22,600 nucleotides of DNA from Terrirubrum sp051646285 (GCA_051646285.1 JBOFCU010000335.1:1-22600); one strand, 5' to 3'; shown: positions 13,707 through 22,119, numbered from the stretch's first letter. Translations and numbers: made by a program. Notes: a model not told the origin generated them from the sequence alone.

Positions 13707-15200
13707 ATGGCCGTGATCGCCGCAAATCCCATCCGCGAAGCCTATACGTTTGACGATGTGCTGCTTCAGCCGGGCCGCTCCGAGGTGCTGCCGGGTGATA
13801 CGGACCTGCGCACCCGGCTCACCCGCTCGATTGCGCTCAATCTGCCGATCATTGCGTCGGCCATGGATACGGTGACGGAAAGCCGCATGGCCATCGCTAT
13901 GGCCCAGCTGGGCGGGCTCGGTGTCATTCATCGCAATCTTACGCCGGAACAGCAGGCGGAAGAGGTGCGCAAGGTGAAGCGCTTTGAGTCCGGCATGGTG
14001 GTCAACCCGCTGACGATGTTTCCGGACGAGACGCTGGCCGATGCGCAGGCTCTGATGAAGAAGCATGGTTTCTCCGGCTTCCCGGTGGTCGAGCGTGGCG
14101 CCGGCAACGTTATGGGCCGTCTCGTCGGTATTCTCACCAATCGCGATGTGCGCTTCGCCACCAACCCGAACCAGCCCATTTCCGAGCTGATGACGAAAGA
14201 ACGGCTGATCACGGTGCGCGAGGGCGTCGCCCCGGATGAAGCGCGCCGCCTGCTGCACCAGTTCCGCATCGAGAAACTGATCGTTGTCGATGATGATTAC
14301 CGCTGCGTCGGGCTGTTGACGGTCAAGGACATGGAAAACGCCGTCGCCCATCCCAATGCCTGCAAGGATAGCCAGGGCCGTTTGCGCGTCGCTGCTGCCA
14401 CCACCACGGGTGAGGACGGCTTCCTCCGCTCGCAGTTACTGATGGATGCTGGTTGCGATGTCATCGTTGTTGATACAGCACACGGCCATTCCGTGAAGGT
14501 GCTGGAGGCGGTGACACGCATTAAGAAGCTGTCGAATGCGGTTCAGATTATCGCGGGCAACATTGCCACAGCCGCCGCTGCCAAGGCTCTGATTGATGCC
14601 GGTGCCGATTCGATCAAGATCGGTATCGGCCCCGGTTCCATCTGCACCACGCGCATCGTCGCCGGTGTTGGCGTGCCGCAGCTTACCGCGATCATGGATG
14701 CGGCCGCCGCCGCCGCCCAGCAGGACATTCCCTGCATTGCCGATGGCGGAATCAAATACTCAGGCGATCTCGCTAAAGCATTGGCCGCAGGGGCAGAAGT
14801 GGCGATGGTCGGATCGCTTTTGGCAGGCACCGAAGAGACGCCGGGCGAGACATTTCTGTGGCAGGGCCGGTCTTACAAGGCCTATCGCGGCATGGGGTCA
14901 GTCGGCGCCATGGCGCGCGGCTCGGCCGACCGCTATTTTCAGGCCGACATTCGCGACACCATGAAACTGGTGCCGGAGGGGATCGAAGGGCAGGTGCCTT
15001 ACAAGGGGCCAGCGGGTAACGTGATCCATCAACTGGCTGGCGGGCTGAAAGCCTCCATGGGCTATGTCGGCGCAAAAACGCTGAAAGAGTTCCGTGAGAA
15101 AGCCGAGTTCGTGAAGATCACCTCGGCTGGCCTGCGTGAAAGCCATGTGCATGACGTGACGATCACGCGAGAAAGTCCAAATTACCCCAGCCGGGTGTGA
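13707..15200 (+). CDS. guaB: Inosine-5'-monophosphate dehydrogenase
   Basis: The 497-residue IMPDH catalyses NAD-dependent oxidation of IMP to XMP, the committed step to GMP. The catalytic cysteine is C313 in GPGSICTTR. The substrate loop IADGGIKYSGD is at about 344-354, and the mobile flap region follows RGMGS (394-398). A CBS-pair (Bateman) regulatory domain is inserted at about residues 98-215. The length is normal. ATG 13707 follows a strong AAGGAG site six bases upstream. The 117 bp before it probably hold its promoter; I could not choose boxes. guaA, the next enzyme of the pathway, begins about 7 kb downstream with unrelated genes between. Confidence 0.97.
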   Translation: MAVIAANPIREAYTFDDVLLQPGRSEVLPGDTDLRTRLTRSIALNLPIIASAMDTVTESRMAIAMAQLGGLGVIHRNLTPEQQAEEVRKVKRFESGMVVNPLTMFPDETLADAQALMKKHGFSGFPVVERGAGNVMGRLVGILTNRDVRFATNPNQPISELMTKERLITVREGVAPDEARRLLHQFRIEKLIVVDDDYRCVGLLTVKDMENAVAHPNACKDSQGRLRVAAATTTGEDGFLRSQLLMDAGCDVIVVDTAHGHSVKVLEAVTRIKKLSNAVQIIAGNIATAAAAKALIDAGADSIKIGIGPGSICTTRIVAGVGVPQLTAIMDAAAAAAQQDIPCIADGGIKYSGDLAKALAAGAEVAMVGSLLAGTEETPGETFLWQGRSYKAYRGMGSVGAMARGSADRYFQADIRDTMKLVPEGIEGQVPYKGPAGNVIHQLAGGLKASMGYVGAKTLKEFREKAEFVKITSAGLRESHVHDVTITRESPNYPSRV

Positions 15201-15267
15201 ATGGGAACGGCAGCGGCTGTGGTGCGTTTGAGTGCTAAGGCACACAGAACGCCCATGGGAGACGCCT

Positions 15268-15570
15268 ATGTCGGAATCCATCACATTTGACTTCTATGAT
15301 GACAGTCTCGGGTCGCGTTATATCGCCCGGATGTTTGGCCATGAGGCGGAATTGCGTATTTCCCGCAAGAACCGGCGCGTCTGGAGTCTGGATCATGCCA
15401 GCATTCCCACAGCAGTCGGTGGCCAGTGGATCGGGGAAGCGCTGATCGCCCATGCGGTGAGAGACGCCCGCATTTCGCAGCGCAAATTGTTGCCGCTGTG
15501 CAGCTTTGTGCGCGCGCAGTTTCAGAAGCATCCGGATTGGCACGATGTTAAAGTGGACAGCGCTGAATGA
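15268..15570 (+). CDS. GNAT-like N-acetyltransferase (YjdJ/COG2388 type), first tandem copy
   Basis: The 100-residue protein belongs to the minimal GNAT-like family (YjdJ type). It has an EAELRISRKN strand pair, a V-P/I-P turn, the acetyl-CoA loop region GGQWIGEALI (51-60), then PLCSFVRAQFQKHPDW with the conserved Cys C78. In the family the loop is normally GxGxG-like (GGQGIG in the downstream copy). Here the middle Gly is W54, which could block the pyrophosphate of CoA. The ATG at 15268 has GGGAGA five bases upstream; an earlier TTG in frame has nothing to support it. It overlaps the second copy by ATGA and lies 67 bases after guaB. The substrate is unknown. Confidence 0.8.
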   Translation: MSESITFDFYDDSLGSRYIARMFGHEAELRISRKNRRVWSLDHASIPTAVGGQWIGEALIAHAVRDARISQRKLLPLCSFVRAQFQKHPDWHDVKVDSAE

Positions 15571-15848
15571 TTGTCACGTTTGAAGATCATGGACATCGTG
15601 GCCGGTATATCCTGCGCAAGGATGGGCACGAGGCAGAACTGTCAGTATCGAAGATGAGTGAAACGCTCTGGATCGTTGATCACACCGGTGTGCCGGATGC
15701 GCTGGGCGGGCAGGGTATCGGGAAGATGCTGGCGGAACGCGCGGTGTCCGATGCCCGCGCCAGTGGCCGGACCCTGCGTGCGACCTGCCCATTTTTTCTG
15801 GCACAGGCGGCCAAACATCCCGAATGGGCAGACGTTGTGAAGCGATAG
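15567..15848 (+). CDS. GNAT-like N-acetyltransferase (YjdJ/COG2388 type), second tandem copy
   Basis: This 93-residue paralogue of the preceding gene has the same layout: a GRYILRKDGHEAELSV N-terminal hairpin, V-P-D turn, an intact acetyl-CoA loop GGQGIG at 47-52, and C74 in TCPFFLAQ followed by KHPEW. The pair share their motifs at matching spacing but are diverged along most of their length, so the duplication is not recent. Translation is probably coupled through the four-base overlap. A bidirectional terminator hairpin begins about 20 bases after its stop. Function beyond acetyl transfer to a small or protein amine is not known for this family. Confidence 0.82.
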   Translation: MIVTFEDHGHRGRYILRKDGHEAELSVSKMSETLWIVDHTGVPDALGGQGIGKMLAERAVSDARASGRTLRATCPFFLAQAAKHPEWADVVKR

Positions 15849-15869
15849 GCTTCGATGATGATTATATAA

Positions 15870-15895
15870 AAAAGGCCAGCATATGCTGGCCTTTT
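15870..15895. terminator. Bidirectional rho-independent terminator
   Basis: A perfect palindrome AAAAGGCCAGC-ATAT-GCTGGCCTTTT lies between the end of the second acetyltransferase gene (+) and the end of the lipoprotein gene (-). The GC-rich stem is flanked by A4 on one side and T4 on the other, so it can end transcription from both directions. Confidence 0.85.
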
Positions 15896-15908
15896 GCTGG
15901 TTTATGGG

Positions 15909-16121
15909 TCAATCGCGTCGCAACCTACGCGACTCCTTGACAACGGTTGGCGCGCTAATGGCGCCGACTGCTCCGCCGACAACGGCACCGACCGGTCCTG
16001 CAACGAGCGCGCCCGTGCCGGCGCCGACGGCTGCGCCGCCAATGCGCTGGTCGGTACTCGATCCGCAAGCGCCCAGTGTGATGGCAATGGCCGAGATGGC
16101 CAGAAGAGATGTCAGCTTCAT
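15909..16121 (-). CDS. Small glycine-zipper lipoprotein
   Basis: The 70-residue precursor has a lipoprotein signal peptide, MKLTSLLAISAIAITLGAC, with the lipobox L16-G-A-C19. After lipidation the mature part has a Gly/Ala-rich stretch (IGGAAVGAGTGALVAGP and following, about 27-55) of the glycine-zipper type that packs two short helices in or on a membrane, then a basic tail ESRRLRRD. ATG 16121 follows a GGAG site about eight bases upstream; an in-frame TTG at 16124 is not needed. It is probably anchored in the outer or inner membrane. The glycine-zipper lipoprotein family is common in alphaproteobacteria and has no defined role. It is transcribed alone and ends at the bidirectional terminator. 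Confidence 0.8.
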   Translation of the reverse strand: MKLTSLLAISAIAITLGACGSSTDQRIGGAAVGAGTGALVAGPVGAVVGGAVGAISAPTVVKESRRLRRD

Positions 16122-16345
16122 CAAAAACTCCTGTTACAATGCGCGCCATGCAAAGGCTTGCGCACACCAGCGGCGCATTCGGCGCACGCAGTGCAGGCTG
16201 ACGCTTGAAATGAGATGAACCTTCTGGTCCCGGTGACGATGGGCAAAATTGGCAATTGGCCCCCGCTCGGCTACCACTATCGGCGCAAGGCTATGACCAT
16301 ACGGTAAACGGCGCGCGTGATGCGGCCAGAATTGCGGGAGTATTT

Positions 16346-16759
16346 ATGAGCGGCCATGTTCTTTTATATCCAATCCTTGTCCAGATTGCGCTGACCTTTT
16401 TCATCGGGATTCAACTGGCCCGCGCCCGTTTCAAGGCCGGCAATGCGGGGCAGGTGAAACTGCGTGATGTCGCACTGTCCAATGATTCATGGCCCGACAA
16501 TGTGAAGGCCATTTCCAACAATTATTCCAATCAGTTTGAAACGCCGGTGCTGTTCTATGTGCTGGTTGCCATGGCGATTTATGTTGGCTCGACCGGCTGG
16601 CTGATGCAGGCACTGGCATGGTTTTTTGTTGGAACACGCATCGTGCATTCGCTTATTCACACCGGCGGCAATAACGTCATCCGCCGCTTTCAGACATTTC
16701 TGCTCGGTGTGCTGTCACTTGTCGCGATGTTCGTCATTATCTGCGTCACGGTGCTGTAG
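16346..16759 (+). CDS. MAPEG family membrane protein
   Basis: The 137-residue integral membrane protein has four hydrophobic segments at about 5-24, 66-84, 87-104 and 115-136, the MAPEG (microsomal glutathione S-transferase-like) topology. The loop after the first helix carries the family pattern ISNNYSNQFETPVLFYVL and a later R-I-V-H-S-L-I-H stretch. Eukaryotic members conjugate glutathione or make eicosanoids; bacterial roles are poorly defined. The ATG at 16346 has GGGAG five to six bases upstream and places the first helix at the N-terminus. An in-frame upstream extension from 16256 is not membrane-like and is rejected. It stands alone between two lipoprotein genes on the opposite strand. 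Confidence 0.85.
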   Translation: MSGHVLLYPILVQIALTFFIGIQLARARFKAGNAGQVKLRDVALSNDSWPDNVKAISNNYSNQFETPVLFYVLVAMAIYVGSTGWLMQALAWFFVGTRIVHSLIHTGGNNVIRRFQTFLLGVLSLVAMFVIICVTVL

Positions 16760-16778
16760 GTGGAGATGCCCATGACGC

Positions 16779-16807
16779 AAAAATGCGGCCCGCATGACAG
16801 CGGGCCG
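16779..16807 (-). terminator. Rho-independent terminator of the small lipoprotein gene
   Basis: A perfect 8-bp stem CGGCCCGC / GCGGGCCG (16786-16793 with 16800-16807) encloses a six-base loop. On the - strand it is followed by CATTTTTG, a run of five T, so it suits the - strand gene ending at 16830. No T-run follows on the + strand, so it is a poorer stop for the MAPEG transcript. Confidence 0.7.
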
Positions 16808-16829
16808 ATGTGAATGGATTGAAGCCGGA

Positions 16830-16988
16830 TCAGCGCGGCCGGATGCCGGATTCCAGTTCGGCCTTGGCGTCGCGCTTGGACAGCGCAGGCGGTGTCAGGT
16901 CAGCCTGTGGCTGCGGTGTGGTCGAGCAGGCGGCAATGGCCATGGCAATGACGCTGGCAAGGCCAAAGCGGATAATTGACTTGGTCAT
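16830..16988 (-). CDS. Very small lipoprotein
   Basis: The 52-residue precursor MTKSIIRFGLASVIAMAIAA continues into the lipobox cysteine C21 (I-A-A-C), so the mature lipoprotein has only about 32 residues: CSTTPQPQAD, then a polar, charged tail ending GIRPR. The start at 16988 has an AAGGAA site about eight bases upstream and is the only one giving a proper signal peptide; in-frame upstream extensions are not conserved-looking. A good terminator follows. Size and type resemble entericidin-like and other orphan lipopeptides, but I do not recognise a family. It is divergent from rsmB. Confidence 0.7.
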   Translation of the reverse strand: MTKSIIRFGLASVIAMAIAACSTTPQPQADLTPPALSKRDAKAELESGIRPR

Positions 16989-17144
16989 GGGTGGTTCCTT
17001 TGATTTCATATTGCCAGCATGGGCTGGCGCGGTGCATGAAACGCCCGCAACACATGCCAAGCGGCGTTGACGCGCGATTTCCAACCAATCGCCGTTTTTG
17101 GTTAACACCTGCTAAACATTGCCATCCAGAGAAGGTGCCGTCTC

Positions 17145-18449
17145 GTGACCCCTGCTGCCCGTATCCAGGCTGCCATCGAAGTGATGGCCGATGTGATTGA
17201 TCGCCGCCGTCCGGCGTCTGACGCCCTGAAGGATTGGGGGCTGGCCCACCGTTTTGCGGGATCGAAGGACCGGGCTGCGATTGCTTCGCTCACCTATGAT
17301 GCCTTGCGCCGGAAGGCGTCGTCATCCTTCATCATGGGCGAAGAGACGCCGCGCGCCATTGTGCTGGCGTCGCTGGCGACCATGCAGGGATTGACCGCAG
17401 ACCAGATCGCCGGCCTTGCCAATGGTGAGCGTCATGCGCCCGCACTTCTGACAGACGGTGAGCGCGAAAGGCTGAGCGCCGGCGCGGTTCTCACGGACGC
17501 GCCCGATCATGTCGCCGCTGATTATCCGGAATGGCTCGCGCCGATGCTGTCCCGCTCGCTCGGCAGCCGCGTGCGTGAGGAAATGCTGGCGCTGGCTACG
17601 CGTGCTCCGATTGATATCCGCGTCAATACCATCAAGACTTTGCGCGACCGTCTGCGTCCCGCACTGATGCATTTTTCACCGAAGGACACGCCGTTCTCAC
17701 CGGTAGGCCTGCGCTTTGAGGCCAGTGAGGGCGGCCGTGGCCCATCATTGCAGGCGACGGAAGAATTTCAGAAAGGCCATTTTGAAATTCAGGATGAAGG
17801 ATCGCAGCTGGTCGCACTGTTGTCAGGGGCTGAGCCGGGCATGCAGGTCATTGATTTATGTGCAGGCGGCGGCGGCAAGACTCTGGAGCTGGCGGCACTG
17901 ATGAACAATTCCGGCCAGATATTTGCGACCGACAATGATGCACGGCGGCTTGCGCCCATTCATCAGCGGCTTGAGCGTGGCGGTGTGCGCAATGTGCAGG
18001 TGCGCACGCCCAGAGGGCGTGATGACGAGCCATTACGCGGGCTGGAAAATCAGGCCGATCTGGTGCTTGTCGATGCACCCTGCACGGGCACTGGCACATG
18101 GCGGCGCAACCCGGATATCAAATGGCGTGTGCGGCCCGGCGCGCTTGAATTGCGTCAGAAGGAGCAGGATGCCGTGCTGGACCGTGCCGTGCGCTTTGTA
18201 AAACCCGGCGGCACAATTGCATATATTACCTGCTCGGTGCTGATGGAAGAAAATGGCGACCGCGTGAATGATTTTCTGGCGCGCCACAGGAACTTCTCGC
18301 CTGTCGAGGCGCGGGCCATGCTGACACTTGCTCCCGATTCATTATCTGAGCGCAATGATATTGTTGCGCCTCTGGGACGTGGTTTGCAATTCACACCCTT
18401 GCGCACGCAGACGGATGGTTTCTTTCTCAGCCTGCTGACGCGCAAATGA
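17145..18449 (+). CDS. rsmB: 16S rRNA (cytosine-C5)-methyltransferase, RsmB/Sun family
   Basis: The 434-residue RNA m5C methyltransferase has an N-terminal NusB-like helical region (about 1-130) and a Rossmann methyltransferase domain. The SAM site is VIDLCAGGGGKT (235-246). The two cysteines of the mechanism are C313 in DAPCTGTGTWRRNPD (motif IV) and C363 in YITCSVL (motif VI). RsmB modifies C967 of 16S rRNA in E. coli; alphaproteobacteria have several paralogues, so the exact target is inferred. It starts with GTG at 17145 after AAGG nine bases upstream. Position between guaB and guaA is common in rhizobia and Brucella relatives. Confidence 0.9.
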   Translation: MTPAARIQAAIEVMADVIDRRRPASDALKDWGLAHRFAGSKDRAAIASLTYDALRRKASSSFIMGEETPRAIVLASLATMQGLTADQIAGLANGERHAPALLTDGERERLSAGAVLTDAPDHVAADYPEWLAPMLSRSLGSRVREEMLALATRAPIDIRVNTIKTLRDRLRPALMHFSPKDTPFSPVGLRFEASEGGRGPSLQATEEFQKGHFEIQDEGSQLVALLSGAEPGMQVIDLCAGGGGKTLELAALMNNSGQIFATDNDARRLAPIHQRLERGGVRNVQVRTPRGRDDEPLRGLENQADLVLVDAPCTGTGTWRRNPDIKWRVRPGALELRQKEQDAVLDRAVRFVKPGGTIAYITCSVLMEENGDRVNDFLARHRNFSPVEARAMLTLAPDSLSERNDIVAPLGRGLQFTPLRTQTDGFFLSLLTRK

Positions 18450-18590
18450 TCCGCAGGGATCATCCCGTTATGAGTTGTTAACACTGCTGGTAATGCGCCG
18501 CTGCATGGCGAAAAATTGCCGCATTCCGTTAACATCATCGCAAATCAGGCCGTCTATCGTTTGCGCCTGCAACTGCACGGGGAGCGGGCG

Positions 18591-19043
18591 ATGAATCGGT
18601 TTGTGGCCTTGGCCTTGTCTGGCTTGATAATGGTGTTGCCTGTCAACGGTGCCGATGCCAGTGCGACAACGCGCGATGCTGCTGTGATTGCGCGCATGGT
18701 CAGCGCCCATCGTGCGGCCCATGGCCTGGGTCCCGTGCGGGTTGATGGCAAATTGAACCGCGCAGCCCAGCATCATGCAGAGGCAATGGCGCGCCAGATG
18801 GTGATGTCACATGATGCCGGTGGTGATTTCAGCAGCCGGATGGACTCGTTTGGCGTCAAGGGCTGGTCGGCTGAAAATATTGCCGCAGGGTATCGCAGTG
18901 CCAATGAAGCGTTTTCCGGCTGGCAAACCTCGTACAGCCACAACACAAACATGCTGAAACCGATGATGACAAAAATCGGTCTTGCCAGCAGCGTCGGCGG
19001 AGATGGCCGCATCTACTGGACGATGGTGCTCTCCAGCCATTGA
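18591..19043 (+). CDS. Secreted CAP-domain (SCP-like) protein
   Basis: The 150-residue precursor has a signal peptide (MNRFVALALSGLIMVLPVNG, cleavage near ADA at 21-23). A single CAP domain follows: LNRAAQHHAEAMARQ (about 55-69) with the H61/H62 metal-side histidine, SAENIAAGY at 93-101, and W111-x-x-S-Y-S-H117-N-T-N-M, the second histidine motif. This is the common short bacterial CAP form exported to the periplasm or outside; its role is not settled. ATG 18591 follows GGGGAG six bases upstream; a longer frame from 18516 would bury the signal peptide and is rejected. It follows rsmB after about 140 bases, with no clear terminator between. Confidence 0.85.
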   Translation: MNRFVALALSGLIMVLPVNGADASATTRDAAVIARMVSAHRAAHGLGPVRVDGKLNRAAQHHAEAMARQMVMSHDAGGDFSSRMDSFGVKGWSAENIAAGYRSANEAFSGWQTSYSHNTNMLKPMMTKIGLASSVGGDGRIYWTMVLSSH

Positions 19044-19152
19044 AAAGACAGCAAGTTTGGCTGCTGCCATGACGGCAGCCTTCAGTCCTCGCTCGCCAAA
19101 CAGGGCAGGCCCGTCTATTCTCCGTTTTGTGATTTCATGATGGAGCAGGATG

Positions 19153-19377
19153 ATGGGTCGTATTCTCGGAGCATTTGTCGGTCTGGCCATCGGCATCAGC
19201 ATATTCTGGGCCTATCTGACCTATACAATCGTGACGCCGTATGACGAGTTGTGGATCGGCATCAACACGCGCATGCCGGAACCCGCGCGGAAATGGTCCT
19301 GCGAAACGGTGCGCGACCGCCTGAACAAGCCCGGTTTGGCCCCGCTGGGCTGCGAAAACGTCTGGCGCACGCAATGA
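19153..19377 (+). CDS. Small single-pass membrane protein, unknown function
   Basis: The 74-residue protein has one N-terminal transmembrane helix (MGRILGAFVGLAIGISIFWA then YLTYTIV) and a soluble tail of about 46 residues with two cysteines, C50 (KWSCE) and C67 (LGCEN), which could form a disulfide if the tail is periplasmic. I do not recognise the family. Two adjacent ATGs (19150 and 19153) are possible; GGAG at 19142-19145 is best spaced for the second. Its neighbours are a secreted CAP protein and a sensor kinase, each separated by more than 100 bases, so no operon is implied. Confidence 0.65.
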   Translation: MGRILGAFVGLAIGISIFWAYLTYTIVTPYDELWIGINTRMPEPARKWSCETVRDRLNKPGLAPLGCENVWRTQ

Positions 19378-19505
19378 TACCGACATGTGTCATGCTCATT
19401 TGTTGAGCGCATGGGCGAAGTGTGCAGATTTGGACTTGTCGGCTCAGCCAATCGCGGTGACAAGGAAAGGCAAACGCATTTCGCGATGCTGCATCAGGAG
19501 CACCT

Positions 19506-20891
19506 ATGCCAGTACCGCAGCCACCAACTGAGCTCAGGCAGAACAGATCAGCCTTTGGGGCCGGCACAGTCATCGTCGGTCTGGTCAGTCTTTTTTTATT
19601 GAGTGCATATTGGCTTTTCGATCATGCTGGTCGCAGCGCAGCTCTGGTTGCACATACGCTTGATGTGAAACGTGCAACGAACGAATTGATGACGTTGACA
19701 CTTGATGCCGAAACGGGCCAGCGCGGTTACCTTTTGACCGGCGACAAGTCATTTCTAGAACCCTATATATCAGCCAGTCAGATTATTGATGAGAAATTGC
19801 AGGCACTGATTGTTTTATCAAAAGACAATGCGCTGCAATCAGAGATTCTCAAAAAAGTTGAAGGCTTAATCGAAACGCGCATGGCGGGCTTGCGCCGGTC
19901 GATCCAGCGTATTGATGAGGGGGATCGTGACACGGCAATTTCAAATCTGCGTCAGGGGCGCGGCAAGGACGTGCAGGATAATCTGCGCGCGGCATTGCGG
20001 TCTGTGCTGGATGAGGAACATCGCTTGCTTGCTGTTCGCCAGGCCGATGTAGAAAAGAATCGGCTCTTGGCGTTGATGCCTTTGTTTTTTGCGCTTGTGG
20101 GGCTGGCATGGCTGGGCTGGCGCGAAACACAGCGCCATCGCAGCGAATATGGTCTGCTCAAGCAATACAATCAGAAACTCGATGTCCTGGTCCGCAAACG
20201 TACCGAAGAGCTGGAGCGTGAGCGCAGCCGCGTTGAAGCCTTGTTGCGAGATGTGACCCATCGTGTTGGCAACAATCTGGCCATGATTGCCGCGCTGCTG
20301 AACATCCAGCGCCGCCGTATTGATGACAAGCGCGTGCAGCAGGCACTGGAAGAAGTCGCGACGCGTATTCAGGCCATGGCCGCCGGTCAAAGACGGATGA
20401 ATCTGGATATCCAGACGGATGAAGTGGATGGCAAGCCCTACATCGAGAATCTGCTCGATGACTTGCGCAGCAGCATCGGCGATAAAAAAATCAGTATTAA
20501 ATCAGACCTCGCCAATTTGCGGCTCCCCGGTAAAGACGCCGTATCTTATATCATTCTTGTCAATGAGCTTGTGACAAACGCCATGAAGCATGCCTTCACA
20601 CCCGGCATGGATGGGCAGATCAAGGTCACGATGCGCAAGATGGATGACGCAGACGGAGAGTTTGTTGTGATCACCGTTGAAGATGATGGCATTGGCAATG
20701 CGGGTGGTGATGGCAAGGGGCTTGGCAAAACCGTGCTGCGTTCACTGTTGCAAAGCCTTGATGGTGAATTGATCCGCGAAGAATTGAACCCGGGTGCGGA
20801 CCGTCCCGGCTATCGCGCAATTATGCGCATGCCGCAGCGGCTATCGGTTACTGAGCCTGCGGCTGAGCCCGCACTGGCAACAGCCCATTGA
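19506..20891 (+). CDS. Membrane sensor histidine kinase, CHASE3 + HisKA_2
   Basis: The 461-residue kinase has a transmembrane helix at about 18-38 and a CHASE3-type sensor region to about 182 with its signature ETGQRGYLLTGD (69-80). A second transmembrane helix (about 187-205) and a coiled-coil linker follow. The phosphoacceptor box is RDVTHRVGNNLAM, H252, of the HisKA_2/HWE-like class typical of alphaproteobacteria. The ATPase domain has the N box NELVTNAMKH (N358), G1 EDDGIG (392-397) and GKGLGK (403-408). It ends in a Pro/Ala tail. ATG 19506 follows AGGAG about six bases upstream. CHASE3 would sense a periplasmic signal. No response regulator is adjacent, so its partner is unknown. Confidence 0.88.
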   Translation: MPVPQPPTELRQNRSAFGAGTVIVGLVSLFLLSAYWLFDHAGRSAALVAHTLDVKRATNELMTLTLDAETGQRGYLLTGDKSFLEPYISASQIIDEKLQALIVLSKDNALQSEILKKVEGLIETRMAGLRRSIQRIDEGDRDTAISNLRQGRGKDVQDNLRAALRSVLDEEHRLLAVRQADVEKNRLLALMPLFFALVGLAWLGWRETQRHRSEYGLLKQYNQKLDVLVRKRTEELERERSRVEALLRDVTHRVGNNLAMIAALLNIQRRRIDDKRVQQALEEVATRIQAMAAGQRRMNLDIQTDEVDGKPYIENLLDDLRSSIGDKKISIKSDLANLRLPGKDAVSYIILVNELVTNAMKHAFTPGMDGQIKVTMRKMDDADGEFVVITVEDDGIGNAGGDGKGLGKTVLRSLLQSLDGELIREELNPGADRPGYRAIMRMPQRLSVTEPAAEPALATAH

Positions 20892-20991
20892 ACGGCACAC
20901 TTCCCCGGCGCAGAAAATGCACCTTGTGAATATCATCTGCGTTTGGCCATTCAGCTTTATGCAGCAGTCATAGCCGCAGGTCCGCGACGGC

Positions 20992-21975
20992 TTATCCTGC
21001 CATCGCTTCCTTCAGCAGCGTGTAGGACCGTTTGCGCGCTTCGTGATCAAAGATGGCCGCAGCAACGATCAACTCGTCAGCGCCGGTCTGCTTGATAAAT
21101 TGCGCGAGTTCCGAAGCAACTGTTTGCGGTGTGCCAACGAAAGAGCAGGCGAGCATGCTCTGGGCCTGCCGTTTTTCTGCGGGCGACCAATAGGTTTCGA
21201 TATCATCAATCGGCGGTTCAAGCTTGCCGCGTTTGCCGCGCGCCATATTGGCGAAACGCATTTGCAGCGACGTAAAAAGCCGCTCCGCTTCGGCTTGCGT
21301 ATTGGCGCAAATGACATTGCACCCAACGGCGGCATAAGATGTCTGCAATTGTTGTGACGGTTTGAACCTGGCGCGATAAACACTGAGCGCATCCATCAGC
21401 GCGTCAGGCGCGAAGTGCGAGGCAAAGGCATAGGGCAGGCCAAATTCCGCCGCGACCTGTGAGCCATACAGGCTCGACCCCAGAATCCACAGCGGCACAT
21501 GGGTGTCTGCCCCCGGCACGGCCTGAATCCGCTGCCCCTCCTGCACCGGGCCTAGCAGCGCCTGCAATTCCAGCACATCATTGGGAAACTCATTGGCTTC
21601 CATGCCGGTCCGACGCAAGGCACGCACCGTGAGCTGATCGGTGCCCGGCGCACGGCCCAGCCCCAGATCAATGCGGCCCGGATACAGCGATTCCAGCGTG
21701 CCGAACTGTTCAGCAATCACCAGCGGGGCGTGGTTGGGCAGCATGATGCCACCCGATCCCACGCGCAGCGTCTTCGTGTTCGCCGCAATCGCCCCAACGA
21801 CAACCGCCGTGGCAGCCGAGGCAATGCCGGTCATGTTGTGGTGCTCAGCCACCCAGTAGCGGGTATAACCCAGACCTTCTGCGTGGCGGGCGAGGTCGAT
21901 TGTCTTGCGCAGCGCATCAGCCGCGGTTTCGCCGGCATTGACTGGAGCAAGATCGAGTATGGAGAGCGCAGCCAT
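20992..21975 (-). CDS. LLM class flavin-dependent oxidoreductase (luciferase-like)
   Basis: The 327-residue single-domain luciferase-like monooxygenase has the group-1 family features: LSILDLAPV at the N-terminus, YTRYWVAEHHN at about 37-47, RVGSGGIMLPNHAP at 71-84, and FGTLESLYPGRIDLGLGRAPG at about 91-111. These form the FMN/F420-binding barrel; relatives use reduced FMN and O2, substrate unknown. The ATG at 21975 follows AAGGGA about eight bases upstream. An in-frame extension to 22098 is not conserved and is rejected. It is convergent with the sensor kinase and divergent from guaA. Confidence 0.88.
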   Translation of the reverse strand: MAALSILDLAPVNAGETAADALRKTIDLARHAEGLGYTRYWVAEHHNMTGIASAATAVVVGAIAANTKTLRVGSGGIMLPNHAPLVIAEQFGTLESLYPGRIDLGLGRAPGTDQLTVRALRRTGMEANEFPNDVLELQALLGPVQEGQRIQAVPGADTHVPLWILGSSLYGSQVAAEFGLPYAFASHFAPDALMDALSVYRARFKPSQQLQTSYAAVGCNVICANTQAEAERLFTSLQMRFANMARGKRGKLEPPIDDIETYWSPAEKRQAQSMLACSFVGTPQTVASELAQFIKQTGADELIVAAAIFDHEARKRSYTLLKEAMAG

Positions 21976-22119
21976 GAGGGTCCCTTTTGCCCGAAATGTA
22001 GGCGCAATGGCTGTGCATACAATGCTTGCGGGGGCATGGCGCGCAGGCGTTTGTGCATGACCGCCAAGAACAGGTGTGCAGACGCTTGCTCGCGCCATTC
22101 CGTTCGCTTAGGTCAGCCC

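Noticed and set aside
13653..14351. 232-codon frame on the - strand
   Set aside because: It is antisense to the conserved N-terminal part of guaB and has His/Arg-rich shadow composition.
18448..18463. TGATCC-GCAG-GGATCA hairpin after rsmB as a terminator
   Set aside because: The short stem overlaps the stop codon and is not followed by T residues.
19063..19079. GCTGCC-ATGAC-GGCAGC hairpin after the CAP gene as a terminator
   Set aside because: The six-base stem is perfect but no T-tract follows on either strand, so it is too weak to call.
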